A stretch of 64,000 nt of DNA, taken from NCBI RefSeq assembly GCF_007748035.1, contig NZ_CP036278.1, forward strand, positions 2,356,001-2,420,000, given 5' to 3'. A program made the position numbers and the translations under genes. Each line of letters opens with the position of its first letter. The first letter of the stretch is position 1. The notes under the pieces are model-generated. The model searched no databases and had not been told where the DNA came from. It was given only the letters and a program-made list of their open reading frames with translations. Positions 25,011 through 33,767 of this stretch are shown in pieces. The DNA is from Aeoliella mucimassa. GTDB taxonomy: Bacteria; Planctomycetota; Planctomycetia; Pirellulales; Lacipirellulaceae.

Positions 25011-26714
25011 CTAGTCGTCGCCGCACACCAAGCTACCCCACTCCACCTGGAACTGCTCTTTGCACTTGGGACAAACTACTTTTTGCCCCAAGAACTTCGC
25101 AGGCACGTCTTTATCGTGCTGACACTTGTCGCAGTGAATCTGCACACGACAGGCCGGATCGTTGATGTCGACGTACACTTCCTCCGGAACGTTGCCGTAG
25201 GAAATGTCGCTCGCTTCGAGCAACTGCAGTTGCTCCTCACTGATCTCTGTGAGTGTCGACAATCGGTTAGCCATGTTGCGGATGGCTTGCTCGAACAAGT
25301 TGCGTGAAGCGCGACCGTTGCCGAAATGCTTGTCACGAACGTCGTAGTGCCAAGTCACCCACTGGATGACCTTCAGCCTCGCTTCGGGCGTGAGCTTGTA
25401 GTGGTTCTTGCGACAGAACAACCCAAAGATGGCGGCCAACTCGGCTGGTTTGTAATCGACAAAGTGGAGCTTACGATTGAATCGCGACGACAGGCCCGGA
25501 TTCGATTCGAGCAACTCCTGCATCTCGTCGGGGTAGCCCGCTAGAATCACAACCAGTTGCTTACGATCATCCTCCGCCCGTTTGAGCAACGCCTGCACGG
25601 CCTCGTGCCCGTAGGGGTCCTCGCTACCGTTGGCGACCAGACTGTAGGCTTCGTCGATGAACAGGATGCCGCCGATCGACTCATCGACCTTCTTGTTGGT
25701 CTTGGGACCCGTTTGGCCGGCGTATTCAGCGACCAAGCCCGATCGATCGGTCTCTATAAGATGCCCCTTTTCGAGCACTCCCAGCGCCCGATAGATCTTG
25801 CCAATGATCCGGGCGACGGTAGTTTTACCGGTACCGGGATTGCCTGTGAACACCATGTGTAAGGCGATGTCGGTCTCTGGCAAACCAGCCGCAGTGCGAC
25901 GCTGCTGCAGCTTCAGAAAGTTCGTGAGCGAACGAACTTCGTGCTTGATTTCGTCGAGGCCGATGAGCTTATCGAGTTCGGCCAGAGCTTCTTCAACGGT
26001 CAGCTCGGGCTCTTGCGGCTTGGCCAACTCCACCTTCTCGGCCGGAGTAGTTTTGCGTTTCTTAAAGTCACGAGAATCCGACTGATGGCTTGGAGGATTC
26101 ACATAGATACCGTCGTCGGCCGAGCGGCGAAGTTCCTCCACGGCTTGGGTGCCGCTGCGATCTTCTTCGCGAGTTTCCGACGAACCATCGTAGGTCCGCT
26201 GCTTCAGGTGGCTATCCAGCTCGAGTTGTATCGAGCGAACCACGGCCGCTTCGGGTGGCTTCATCGTGCCATCGGCACGCGCAACAATGTTTGATAGCCG
26301 CGCGACGATCGAGTCGAGCTTTCCGACGCGCTCGCGTAGCGGAGGAATGCGATCGAACGGGCGGACCATGCTGTACCAGGTGAGCTTGGTCGACTCGGTG
26401 CTGGCCCGCCGCATGGTTTCGTTGAGTTTCTTGCCGCTGAGCCATTCGCCCCACAGGTGGTGGCAAAGTACCTCGGCCAGGAATCGCTCTTGCTTCGACC
26501 ACTTTCGATCGGCTTCACAGATCGAAAGATATATTTTCAGCACCAACGCGCGATGCAAGTCGTCCATCAAGGCAACGAACTTGCCATCCTTGCGATCGAG
26601 CAAGTGGGGATACTCCCGCTCACACAATTCGCCGCTCGACACGTACAGTTCACGACAATCGCGCAGCGTACGACTGAACAGGGAAGGGCGCGAAGGAGTA
26701 CCAAACTCATCCAT
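25011..26714 (-). CDS. CbbX/SpoVK-type AAA ATPase with zinc-ribbon tail
   Basis: 567 aa. The N-terminal about 165 residues are helical and carry a TerB-like pattern (ALVLKIYLSICEADRKWSKQ, then NIVARADGTMKPPEAAVV). A charged linker follows. The AAA domain (about 245-500) belongs to the CbbX/SpoVK group: LIGLDEIKHEVRSL, Walker A GNPGTGKTT near 290, Walker B ILFIDEAYSL and the arginine-finger region NPGLSSRFNRK. The tail (about 530-560) has two CxxC pairs (CDKCQHDK and CPKCKEQF), a zinc ribbon. It is probably a remodelling ATPase acting on a stress-linked or membrane complex. The TerB call is inference. Confidence 0.75.
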   Translation of the reverse strand: MDEFGTPSRPSLFSRTLRDCRELYVSSGELCEREYPHLLDRKDGKFVALMDDLHRALVLKIYLSICEADRKWSKQERFLAEVLCHHLWGEWLSGKKLNETMRRASTESTKLTWYSMVRPFDRIPPLRERVGKLDSIVARLSNIVARADGTMKPPEAAVVRSIQLELDSHLKQRTYDGSSETREEDRSGTQAVEELRRSADDGIYVNPPSHQSDSRDFKKRKTTPAEKVELAKPQEPELTVEEALAELDKLIGLDEIKHEVRSLTNFLKLQQRRTAAGLPETDIALHMVFTGNPGTGKTTVARIIGKIYRALGVLEKGHLIETDRSGLVAEYAGQTGPKTNKKVDESIGGILFIDEAYSLVANGSEDPYGHEAVQALLKRAEDDRKQLVVILAGYPDEMQELLESNPGLSSRFNRKLHFVDYKPAELAAIFGLFCRKNHYKLTPEARLKVIQWVTWHYDVRDKHFGNGRASRNLFEQAIRNMANRLSTLTEISEEQLQLLEASDISYGNVPEEVYVDINDPACRVQIHCDKCQHDKDVPAKFLGQKVVCPKCKEQFQVEWGSLVCGDD

Positions 26715-26806
26715 GGCGTAGCACGGTTTTCAGCGAAAGGAATGGCGCACCACCAGCGGTGCACTTCCTCGATTATCGCCGAAGCGGGGCTCACCGCAAG
26801 CGGTTC

Positions 26807-27439
26807 TCAGGCCAGGCCCCGGCGAACCGCCCAAACGGCTGCCTGGGTTCGGTCGGCGACACTCAGCTTGTTGAGCACGTGCTGCACGTGTTCTTTCACC
26901 GTTTCGTAACTGATGCCGAGCGCCTGGGCGATTTCCTTATTGGTCAGGCCAAAGGCGAGCTGCTTGAGCACTTCCATCTCGCGGGAGGTAAGCGGAATCT
27001 CCATATCGAGATTCGTATCCGGCTCGCCGATCGGTCCAGTGACGCGACGCATGTCCTCGCGACTCCAGACTTTGCCGCCAGCTGCCACTTCGTGAATGGC
27101 ACCCAACAAGGCTTCGGCCGAAGCATCCTTGGTCATGTATCCTTTGGCGCCGAGCGCGACCGCGCGTGCTACGTAGGTGGGGTTGGCATACGCCGAAAAC
27201 ATCAGCACCGGAAGTTCCGGTTTGATGCTACGAATCTCAGCCAAGCAGCGTAGACCATCGCTTTTGGGCATCCGTACGTCGAGCAGCACGAGATCGAGCT
27301 CCATGGATCGTACGTGATGGAGTGCCGATTCAGCGTTGTCGGCCTGAGCAACGATTTGGATATCGCTGCCGATGGTCATATGTTGAACGCCCATCCTGGC
27401 AACCGGGTGGTCATCAACCACCAACAGCTTGATTGCCAT
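26807..27439 (-). CDS. NarL/FixJ-type response regulator
   Basis: 210 aa. The receiver domain is complete: Asp9-Asp10 for metal, the phospho-acceptor Asp54 in VLLDVRMP and Lys104 in KGYMTKD. The output domain (about 148-205) is a LuxR-type HTH (LTSREMEVLKQLAFGLTNKE then GISYETVKEHVQHVLNKL). It should bind DNA as a dimer after phosphorylation. No histidine kinase gene lies nearby, so its partner is elsewhere. The AAA ATPase gene follows on the same strand about 90 bp away. A link between them is possible but unproven. Confidence 0.9.
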   Translation of the reverse strand: MAIKLLVVDDHPVARMGVQHMTIGSDIQIVAQADNAESALHHVRSMELDLVLLDVRMPKSDGLRCLAEIRSIKPELPVLMFSAYANPTYVARAVALGAKGYMTKDASAEALLGAIHEVAAGGKVWSREDMRRVTGPIGEPDTNLDMEIPLTSREMEVLKQLAFGLTNKEIAQALGISYETVKEHVQHVLNKLSVADRTQAAVWAVRRGLA

Positions 27440-27695
27440 CGAAACTATCCTTCCTCCAGCGCGGCGGCCTGACTACCGCAGCAGAATGCGAATTGGGTTA
27501 ATTGACAAAACGGTTGATGCCCCGAAGTGCCCCCACTTCACATGCTAGCAGTGTAACAGCTGTGCGGCTCGACGCAATATAGTTTTTGATTATAAAGGTC
27601 CACTTTTAGATCAATGTTGCCAGTTTGCGACGAATGTCGCATACTCGTCGCTCGAATAACTTTACTTGATAGATACCTGTTGCGAGTCCACGTCA

Positions 27696-28553
27696 ATGCA
27701 GGCGATTTCGATATCGATAAACCAACTGACTACCTACCGCTGGACCTTGGACGAAGATGTGCACCACGCGCTTCGTACAGGTTTCGACTCAATCGGATTA
27801 TGGCGTAGAAAAGTTGTTGACTTCGGCGAGCAACGAACTATTGAACTGCTCGACGACACCGAACTTAACGTCAGTTCTCTCGGCTTTGCCGGCGGCTTTA
27901 CCGGCTGCGACGGGCGTAGTCTCGACGAGAGCATTCGCGATGCACTAGCGGCGGTAGGGTCGGCTGCTCGGCTGAATGCTAACTGCTTGATCGTCATCGC
28001 TGGCGGCCAGAATAATCACATTCGACCGCATCGCAATCGCTTGTTTCGCCAGGGGATCGACGAGATGCTCATGGCCGCCGAGGTGGCCGAAGTGACGCTG
28101 GCCATCAAGCCAATGCATCCGGTTTGTGCCGGGGACTGGTCGTTCCTCAACAGCCTGGAAGAGACGCTTGAGCTGTTGGAGCTTTACGACTCAGAATACC
28201 TCAAACTAGTTTACGATCTTTACCAATTTCCTGAACTCGTTGAGTCGCCGGCGCTCATCGCCGATCTGGTGCCGCATCTCGCCTTGGTGCAACTTGCCGA
28301 CTCGCGACTGCCACACAGCATCGAGCTGGAACGCTGCCCGCTGGGCGAAGGCAAGCTGCCGCTGCAGGACACGGTCGAATCGTTGCTCTATGCAGGTTAT
28401 GATGGATCATTCGACGTCGAGCTGATGGGGTCGGAAATTGAGCATTGCGATTACCAACAATTGCTCACCGATACTTACGAAGCACTGACGTCGATGTTCG
28501 ATCAGTTCGCCTCGCCGGTAGAGGAACAAATCACGAGCCGGCGCGAACTCTAA
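27696..28553 (+). CDS. Sugar phosphate isomerase/epimerase-like TIM barrel
   Basis: 285 aa from the ATG at 27696 (MQAISISINQLTTYRWTL); an in-frame ATG at 27666 adds ten unconvincing residues. It has the xylose-isomerase-like TIM-barrel pattern: HALRTGFDSIGLWRRKVVDF, a central CLIVIAGGQNNH strand, VTLAIKPMHP, KLVYDLYQF, LVQLADSR and the final DGSFDVELMGSEIE. In the family, acidic and His residues at strand ends bind a divalent metal for aldose-ketose isomerisation or epimerisation. The substrate cannot be read from the sequence. It is divergent from the response regulator. Confidence 0.75.
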   Translation: MQAISISINQLTTYRWTLDEDVHHALRTGFDSIGLWRRKVVDFGEQRTIELLDDTELNVSSLGFAGGFTGCDGRSLDESIRDALAAVGSAARLNANCLIVIAGGQNNHIRPHRNRLFRQGIDEMLMAAEVAEVTLAIKPMHPVCAGDWSFLNSLEETLELLELYDSEYLKLVYDLYQFPELVESPALIADLVPHLALVQLADSRLPHSIELERCPLGEGKLPLQDTVESLLYAGYDGSFDVELMGSEIEHCDYQQLLTDTYEALTSMFDQFASPVEEQITSRREL

Positions 28554-28624
28554 GGCACCTCGGCTTGTCCTGCTGTGAAGCAAGACCATGCCCGTGGGGC
28601 GATGCCCATGGGATAAGGTTGCTG

Positions 28625-28630
28625 TATAAT
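28625..28630 (+). promoter_or_regulatory. Possible -10 box upstream of arfB
   Basis: A perfect TATAAT lies 53 bp before the GTG start of the arfB gene. No good -35 box sits 17 bp upstream, so this is a weak promoter call from the -10 alone. Confidence 0.3.
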
Positions 28631-28683
28631 CAACATGTCACGTTGCCTCCTTTAGAATTCGCGGTCAGACCCTCCCAGCCGAA

Positions 28684-29115
28684 GTGTCCGAATACGTCGC
28701 CATCAACGATTCCATCGCCTTGCCGCGAAGCGAATTGAAATTCTCGTTCTCGCGAAGCCCTGGCCCTGGTGGGCAAAACGTCAACAAGCTTAATACCAAG
28801 GCAACCTTGCATTGGGCTTATAACGACAGCGATTTCCTGCCCGAAGAAATCAAACTTCGCTTTGGGCGGTTGTTTGCCAAACGCATCAACGAAGCGGGCG
28901 AACTGGTTCTCTCGAGCAGTCGTCATCGCGTGCAACGCCGCAATGTCGATGACTGCCTCGAAAAACTGCGGCAATTGATCCTGGCTGCCGCGGTCGTTCC
29001 CAAAGTTCGCAAGAAGCCCAAAAAGTCGGCGGCGGCAACTGCCCAGCGACTGAAAGAAAAACGAGAGCGGGCCGACCGCAAACGAGGCCGCCGTCCGCCG
29101 AAATGGGACGACTGA
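28684..29115 (+). CDS. arfB: Peptidyl-tRNA hydrolase ArfB (ribosome rescue)
   Basis: 143 aa with a GTG start (MSEYVAINDSIALPRSELKF); no ribosome site is obvious. It holds the release-factor catalytic block RSPGPGGQNVNK with the GGQ that triggers peptidyl-tRNA hydrolysis. It then has a basic tail (KVRKKPKKSAAATAQRLKEK and onwards to RKRGRRPPKW), which in ArfB/YaeJ inserts into the empty mRNA channel of stalled ribosomes. The absence of the stop-codon-recognition domains of RF1/RF2 and the length agree with ArfB. It stands alone in its transcription unit. Confidence 0.9.
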   Translation: MSEYVAINDSIALPRSELKFSFSRSPGPGGQNVNKLNTKATLHWAYNDSDFLPEEIKLRFGRLFAKRINEAGELVLSSSRHRVQRRNVDDCLEKLRQLILAAAVVPKVRKKPKKSAAATAQRLKEKRERADRKRGRRPPKWDD

Positions 29116-29384
29116 TCCCCCTCGATAGGCGGCATGTCGCAGGGTGTCCCGTAGCGGCGACTACCCGGGCCGGCAACGGCCATCTTGCTTTTACGCCCCC
29201 GTTTAATCGGGTACTACGAACCTGTTTTTCCGGTTCTGTCAACTATTTTACTTCGCTGAATCGCTTGTAATTCAGTGTTTGTCGCTCGCCTGATTAGGGG
29301 TTCTTGGGATACAATTGTCGTGGGCGGTTAATACGAGACGTCCTGTAGTTGAGATCCCGATTTCCCCCGCTGAGTTAGTATCCC

Positions 29385-30134
29385 ATGACGAAACGCCCCC
29401 AGCACCTGGACGATTTGTTTGAAGAGTGGCCCTACGAATTTGGCGAAGTGGTCGCACGACTGGTCCTTGGCCATGACGGTCGCGAACTGCTGCAACTCCG
29501 AATCGACATGGGCATTCTCCAGTTGGAAGTGAATGGGCGGCCCGACGGTACCCATCCTGGCGGCGAGCTGACTTACTTCGACTACATTTGCCGTCTGGCT
29601 GCGGAAGAGGGAACCGATTTCGAACTCGACGATCGACGCTGCGTGGAGATTGATCGCGAGTTTGTGCAGTTCTATCACCGCCGAATCGCCTGGCTGGCCC
29701 TAGGCGACTTCGATCGCGCCGCGTCCGATGCGGACCACTCCCTGCAGCTGATGGATTTCGCCTCGCTGCACGCCCCACATCAGGAATGGGCCGAAATGCA
29801 CGAACAGTACCGCCCGTTTGTACTGTTCCACCGCACGCAAGCGGCCGCTCTCTCGGCACTCGAGTCGCTCGATCCCAATAAGGCGATCTCCGAGATCGAG
29901 GATGGACTTCATCAGATCGCCGACGCGTACCGGCTGCAGGGTGCCGATGAAGAAGACCTGGCCGAAGACGAATTTATGCTCCGCCTGGAAGACATGAAAG
30001 AGTCGCTCGAAGAGCAATACGAGATCGAGCCGCCGCTCAGCAAACAACTGGCCGAAGCGGTTGCCCGTGAGCAATACGAACTAGCGGCAGAACTTCGCGA
30101 TCGCATCGCTAGACACAAACAGCCACGCAGCTAG
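29385..30134 (+). CDS. UVR-motif protein, unknown function
   Basis: 249 aa, soluble. The N-terminal half (FGEVVARLVLGHDGRELLQL, then GILQLEVNGRPDGTHPGGEL) is a conserved-looking domain, and the middle is helical and TPR-like (LALGDFDRAASDADHSLQL). The last about 40 residues match the UvrB/UvrC (UVR) interaction motif: PPLSKQLAEAVAREQYELAA then ELRDRIARHK. The motif mediates protein contacts in UvrB-UvrC, Clp adaptors and McsA, so it could be an adaptor. No partner gene is adjacent. Confidence 0.7.
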   Translation: MTKRPQHLDDLFEEWPYEFGEVVARLVLGHDGRELLQLRIDMGILQLEVNGRPDGTHPGGELTYFDYICRLAAEEGTDFELDDRRCVEIDREFVQFYHRRIAWLALGDFDRAASDADHSLQLMDFASLHAPHQEWAEMHEQYRPFVLFHRTQAAALSALESLDPNKAISEIEDGLHQIADAYRLQGADEEDLAEDEFMLRLEDMKESLEEQYEIEPPLSKQLAEAVAREQYELAAELRDRIARHKQPRS

Positions 30135-30491
30135 CCAATACACTGCTAGCAATTGGCACATTAGCAGGTGTGTTGATCTCGTTAAACTCACCCCAGTCAG
30201 CCAGTCTGGCAGCTGACCACCCACCTTATTGCAACCTTTTGCATTCTCTGCAATCACGCTCCGGCAACTGCTAGCAAACTGCATGTAGCATTTTCTCGGG
30301 CGAAATCGCTATTTTCGAGAAAAACGCCCAACGCTGCTAACCATGGCACGCGTGCTGCGTAGTATCAATTATGACCGCCGAGGAGAAATCGCTTCTCCCC
30401 CCGGCTGGTAAGGCTTGCGGAGCAGGCCCTACAGGCAAACGGCCAATGAGCCAGAGCCACCTTTTCAACCAACCTATAAAGGAGTGCAGAG
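30135..30491. other. csrA leader region with several hairpins
   Basis: No gene is seen in this 357-bp gap. It holds a near-perfect hairpin at about 30138-30172 (ACACTGCTA with TAGCAGGTGT), an 8-bp inverted repeat TTTTCTCG/CGAGAAAA (30291-30298 and 30316-30323), and a GGAGAA/TTCTCC hairpin (30382-30398). The csrA ribosome site AAAGGAG contains a GGA triplet, as do CsrA-autorepressed leaders. Regulation by CsrA itself is plausible but inferred. Confidence 0.45.
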
Positions 30492-30788
30492 ATGTTGGTA
30501 CTTACACGCAAAGCAGACGAAACCATCCGTATCGGCGACGACATTGTCATCACCGTTTTGCGAACCAAAGGCAAGGCTGTTCGGCTCGGCATTGAAGCCC
30601 CGAACGACAAGCGTGTACTTCGCGGCGAGATCGCTTTCGATGGCGAAGACATGGCGGACCAAACTTCCGACGCAGAGGAGTCGGCCGTTGTGCAGACCCG
30701 CATTTCGCGGAAGGACATCGCCACGCTGATTCCCCAACTGGTTAATACCGAGGCGCCGCTGGCTGGGTTTGTATCGGCAACCCACTAA
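30492..30788 (+). CDS. csrA: Carbon storage regulator CsrA
   Basis: 98 aa starting MLVLTRKADETIRIGDDIVI, the standard CsrA fold, with the RNA-binding elements near the N-terminus (LTRK) and LGIEAPNDKRVLRGEI. CsrA dimers bind GGA motifs in mRNA leaders and control translation. The C-terminus is about 35 residues longer than the common 60-aa form (VQTRISRKDIATLIPQLV). AAGGAG precedes the ATG. The last 47 bp overlap the end of the convergent lipoprotein gene. A second csrA lies at 33164-33430. Confidence 0.93.
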   Translation: MLVLTRKADETIRIGDDIVITVLRTKGKAVRLGIEAPNDKRVLRGEIAFDGEDMADQTSDAEESAVVQTRISRKDIATLIPQLVNTEAPLAGFVSATH

Positions 30789-32844
30789 AGGGTGGCAACG
30801 TCGGCCCGGCCGCGGACGCAGAACCTGGAGTCTTTCCGCTCTCGTCCGCCGGCAACTGGGCATTGGCCAATACCACCGAAGAGACGGGGAACGGGCTGCG
30901 CTGCAACTCACCTAGTTGCTCCAGCAAGATGCGTCGCACCTCCAAAACACTTTGCGGATGTCGGTGCACGCTCAAGTGGTCCGCAGGCACAACCAACTGC
31001 GAGCGGACATTCGGTAGACCCTCCAAGCTAGCGCTGGCAAGTGATACGACACCATCGCCTTCGCTGCTAAACCAGCCATAGATGCCGCTCGCTTCCTGAC
31101 GACCCACGATATTGTGATATCCCACCCACGGTGCGGGATCGGCTTCGCGAAGCGTCGTAAGCAAGATGGAATCAGGGTCCAGCGAATCGAGACTCGTACG
31201 AATGTCGATCGGCGCGTTGTTACGGAAGTAGTCTTTGTTGTCCGCCAGTAAGGTCTGTCGGCTGTTGACCAACTTCATTGGCATGCTAATTAGCTTGTTT
31301 CCCGCCCACTGGGTGAAGTCATTTGCAAAGGTACTGCCTTGATGTGGCGTGCCGATGGTGACCACCCTTCGAATGGACGGGTTCGGATGGAAGAAGAAGG
31401 CTTGTTGAAGTCCTTGCTTCATCTCTTCGCTAGCTTTTAAATTGCCGAAAGGTTGATCGCTCATCGTCGCCCAGAACTGGTCGCCGCTATCGACGCTCTG
31501 CAGCTTCGAAACCAAGCCCCCCATGCTATGCCCGACCAACACCATTTGGTCCAAGGCAGGCGCTTCGTGGTGAGGGTCGACCGACAGACGCATCCGCGAG
31601 ATGTCTTCCCGCATTTGGGTAGCGCTCACCCAGAAAGGCTGCCCGGTGGGATAGAGATAGAACCAGAACTGGTAGTTGTCGCGAATCTGAGGATCGCTCC
31701 TCAGGTCGTTGAACATCTCCATCCACGTTACAGGACTCGACCACAATCCATGCACCATTACGACGGGCATTTTTTCAGGATCGTAGGGCTCGAGCATATA
31801 AAGCCCTTGCAGCTTCTCGACCTTGCCAGGGTTTAGCAAACCGAGGGTGGATACTTTGTCGATTTCGAAGTCGGGCTGGTCGAGGAAGTAGGCCAGGGGA
31901 GTGCTGATGTCGGATTCGAGCGGAACCCGAACTCCGCTCACCGCTACGGTCTGTCGATCGAGTGGATCGTGCAGTTCGAGTACCAGATGCCGAGCCTTGG
32001 GCGACATGCCATCCTTCGGCTCGATGCGATCGATGCGAAGGAACGCGGTCAGCGGGAACGTGAGTTTCTCCGGATAGTACCGCTCGGCACCAAGTTCTTC
32101 GGGATGCGACCGCCGCTGGGCAATGACCGGCACGCCTAGTCCATAAGTGTGGTAATGGTTCTTGAGTCCCTTGAGCTGGTAGTCGCTCACGAACTTGAGG
32201 CTATCGAAGTCTTCGCTGTGCCAGCCGCTGCTGTAGAGCACGACGTCGAACTTGCATTCGTGACCTACAGTGCTGACCACCCCTTGCGTGCCAGGACGTA
32301 GGCTTCCCTCGGCCTGCACGAGTCGCAACGTCCCCTCGAGCGACTGGTTATACAGATCGCATACGCCGCGGAACTGGGGATCGTAAGGGTTCAGCGTATC
32401 GGCTTGCTGACGGTCGAACAGATAGTCGTAAGCGTGGACGAGCGAAGTTCCATAGAACGCCAAGGCCTTGCGTTTATCGTCCTTCTCCGCCCGTTTCGCA
32501 GCAATGTAGGCTAGCTCGGCAATCGAGTACTGCACTTCGCGATCGAGCGACTCGTCGTAGACCTCCATCAGTCGAGTAATGGCCTGCGACAGATCTTGAT
32601 CGGCCGACTTCTCCAGATCGTACCGCCGCAGCATCTGAGCCGTGCGGCCCGAAGGCTTAGGCCCTTCTCCCGAAAGTAGATTCAGACTCTCGGTCAGTGG
32701 ATTACGAGGCGTGCTTCGCACCGAGACCCAATGATTCTTCGACGAAGCACACCCGAGCGTGAGCAGCAGGCATAGAGCGAGCGTGCCCACACACCAAGCT
32801 TGGATCGGCTTTGGGTTGCTTCGTGCTATCGTCGATCTCGGCAT
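30742..32844 (-). CDS. Large lipoprotein alpha/beta hydrolase (lipase-like)
   Basis: 700 aa from the ATG at 32844 (MPRSTIARSNPKPIQAW). A signal peptide ends in the lipobox LLTLGC, so it should be a lipoprotein in the cell envelope. After an N-terminal helical and beta region comes an alpha/beta hydrolase: PVVMVHGLWSSPVTWMEMF, the nucleophile elbow VLVGHSMGGLVS, VVTIGTPHQGS, and an acidic and His part ending DHLSVHRHP. It is probably an esterase or lipase; the substrate is unknown. Its 3-prime end overlaps the convergent csrA by 47 bp. Its promoter lies in the gap to the second csrA, on the same strand. Confidence 0.75.
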   Translation of the reverse strand: MPRSTIARSNPKPIQAWCVGTLALCLLLTLGCASSKNHWVSVRSTPRNPLTESLNLLSGEGPKPSGRTAQMLRRYDLEKSADQDLSQAITRLMEVYDESLDREVQYSIAELAYIAAKRAEKDDKRKALAFYGTSLVHAYDYLFDRQQADTLNPYDPQFRGVCDLYNQSLEGTLRLVQAEGSLRPGTQGVVSTVGHECKFDVVLYSSGWHSEDFDSLKFVSDYQLKGLKNHYHTYGLGVPVIAQRRSHPEELGAERYYPEKLTFPLTAFLRIDRIEPKDGMSPKARHLVLELHDPLDRQTVAVSGVRVPLESDISTPLAYFLDQPDFEIDKVSTLGLLNPGKVEKLQGLYMLEPYDPEKMPVVMVHGLWSSPVTWMEMFNDLRSDPQIRDNYQFWFYLYPTGQPFWVSATQMREDISRMRLSVDPHHEAPALDQMVLVGHSMGGLVSKLQSVDSGDQFWATMSDQPFGNLKASEEMKQGLQQAFFFHPNPSIRRVVTIGTPHQGSTFANDFTQWAGNKLISMPMKLVNSRQTLLADNKDYFRNNAPIDIRTSLDSLDPDSILLTTLREADPAPWVGYHNIVGRQEASGIYGWFSSEGDGVVSLASASLEGLPNVRSQLVVPADHLSVHRHPQSVLEVRRILLEQLGELQRSPFPVSSVVLANAQLPADESGKTPGSASAAGPTLPPFSGLPIQTQPAAPRY

Positions 32845-33163
32845 GGATCCTTCCATGCGTTTGTTCATCAGAGGGTGGCGAGCGAGGTAAAAGAAGTCGA
32901 AGAGCGAGGAAGATAGAGAGCTTTGCGAATGCCGTCAACGCGAGTCGCAGTATGCTAGCAATCAACCTCATTCAACTCTTTGTGCCACAACAAAAAGCGG
33001 CCGCCCGAACTTCCCCGTTGTTCGGGCGGCCGAAAATTGCACGGCCGTGCAATTCGTCGCAATTCAGATTTTTAGGCTAGCCTTGAATGCTAGCAGCTGG
33101 CTCACTTCGCACTTCTCTGGTTCGCTCGAAACCACCTTGGTGGCCGCCAATCGATCACGCTGG

Positions 33164-33430
33164 TTAACCAACCATCTCACCGGTCGACATGCCAGCAAGC
33201 ATGCCAGCCAGATGCGGTGTAATTCGATTATTGCTTTCGGCCTCTTCCTCTTCCGGAAGTTCGATCTCAAATTCGGTGGCCGCCTGCTGCAGCTCACCTC
33301 GGAGGATGCGAACGTCGCGCGGGGCTTCCAGAGCGATAGTCACACGATTGCCCGCCACGCGGCGAACTTCGATGACAATGTCGTTGCCTATGTGAACTCG
33401 TTGACCAGCTTTCCTACTTAGTACGAGCAT
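33164..33430 (-). CDS. csrA: Second carbon storage regulator CsrA
   Basis: 88 aa from the ATG at 33430 (MLVLSRKAGQRVHIGNDIVI), preceded by AAAAGGAGAACCCT. The upstream in-frame extension to 33565 is not needed. It keeps the CsrA core (VRRVAGNRVTIALEAPRDVR then ILRGEL) and adds an acidic and Gly-rich tail (IELPEEEEAESNN). Its tail differs from that of the other csrA, so the two paralogues may differ in targets or partners. GGA triplets in its leader (AAGGACGGATC and the ribosome site) would suit autoregulation. Confidence 0.92.
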   Translation of the reverse strand: MLVLSRKAGQRVHIGNDIVIEVRRVAGNRVTIALEAPRDVRILRGELQQAATEFEIELPEEEEAESNNRITPHLAGMLAGMSTGEMVG

Positions 33431-33767
33431 AGGGTTCTCCTTTTTTGATCCGTCCTTAGTGGTAGGGGCAATCTCCAGGGTTTCGGAGAGCGGCCTCGCT
33501 GTGAGACTGACACAACTAGTGCAACCCAAATGCCAAAAGCCAGAAAACACACAACTTTTCATCAAGTTCCAATTTCCACCTGTGTTTAAAGGGGTGCTGT
33601 GAATAGCCGTGAAAGCTCGCTAGCAGTCGCGCGGAGCCAAAGGCGTCTCGTTTTGGGATTTCCGTCTGTCAATGAGACAACTCCTGTCGATAAGGACTAG
33701 CCGATTAAAGCCGAAGAGGAGACCATAACAGTCCCCGCTCTCTCACACTCAACCAGCAAAGTAAGTG
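33431..33767. other. Divergent spacer between csrA and the M24 peptidase
   Basis: Divergent promoter region of about 337 bp. I see no ORF with credible composition and no RNA structure beyond the csrA ribosome-site area. Confidence 0.4.
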
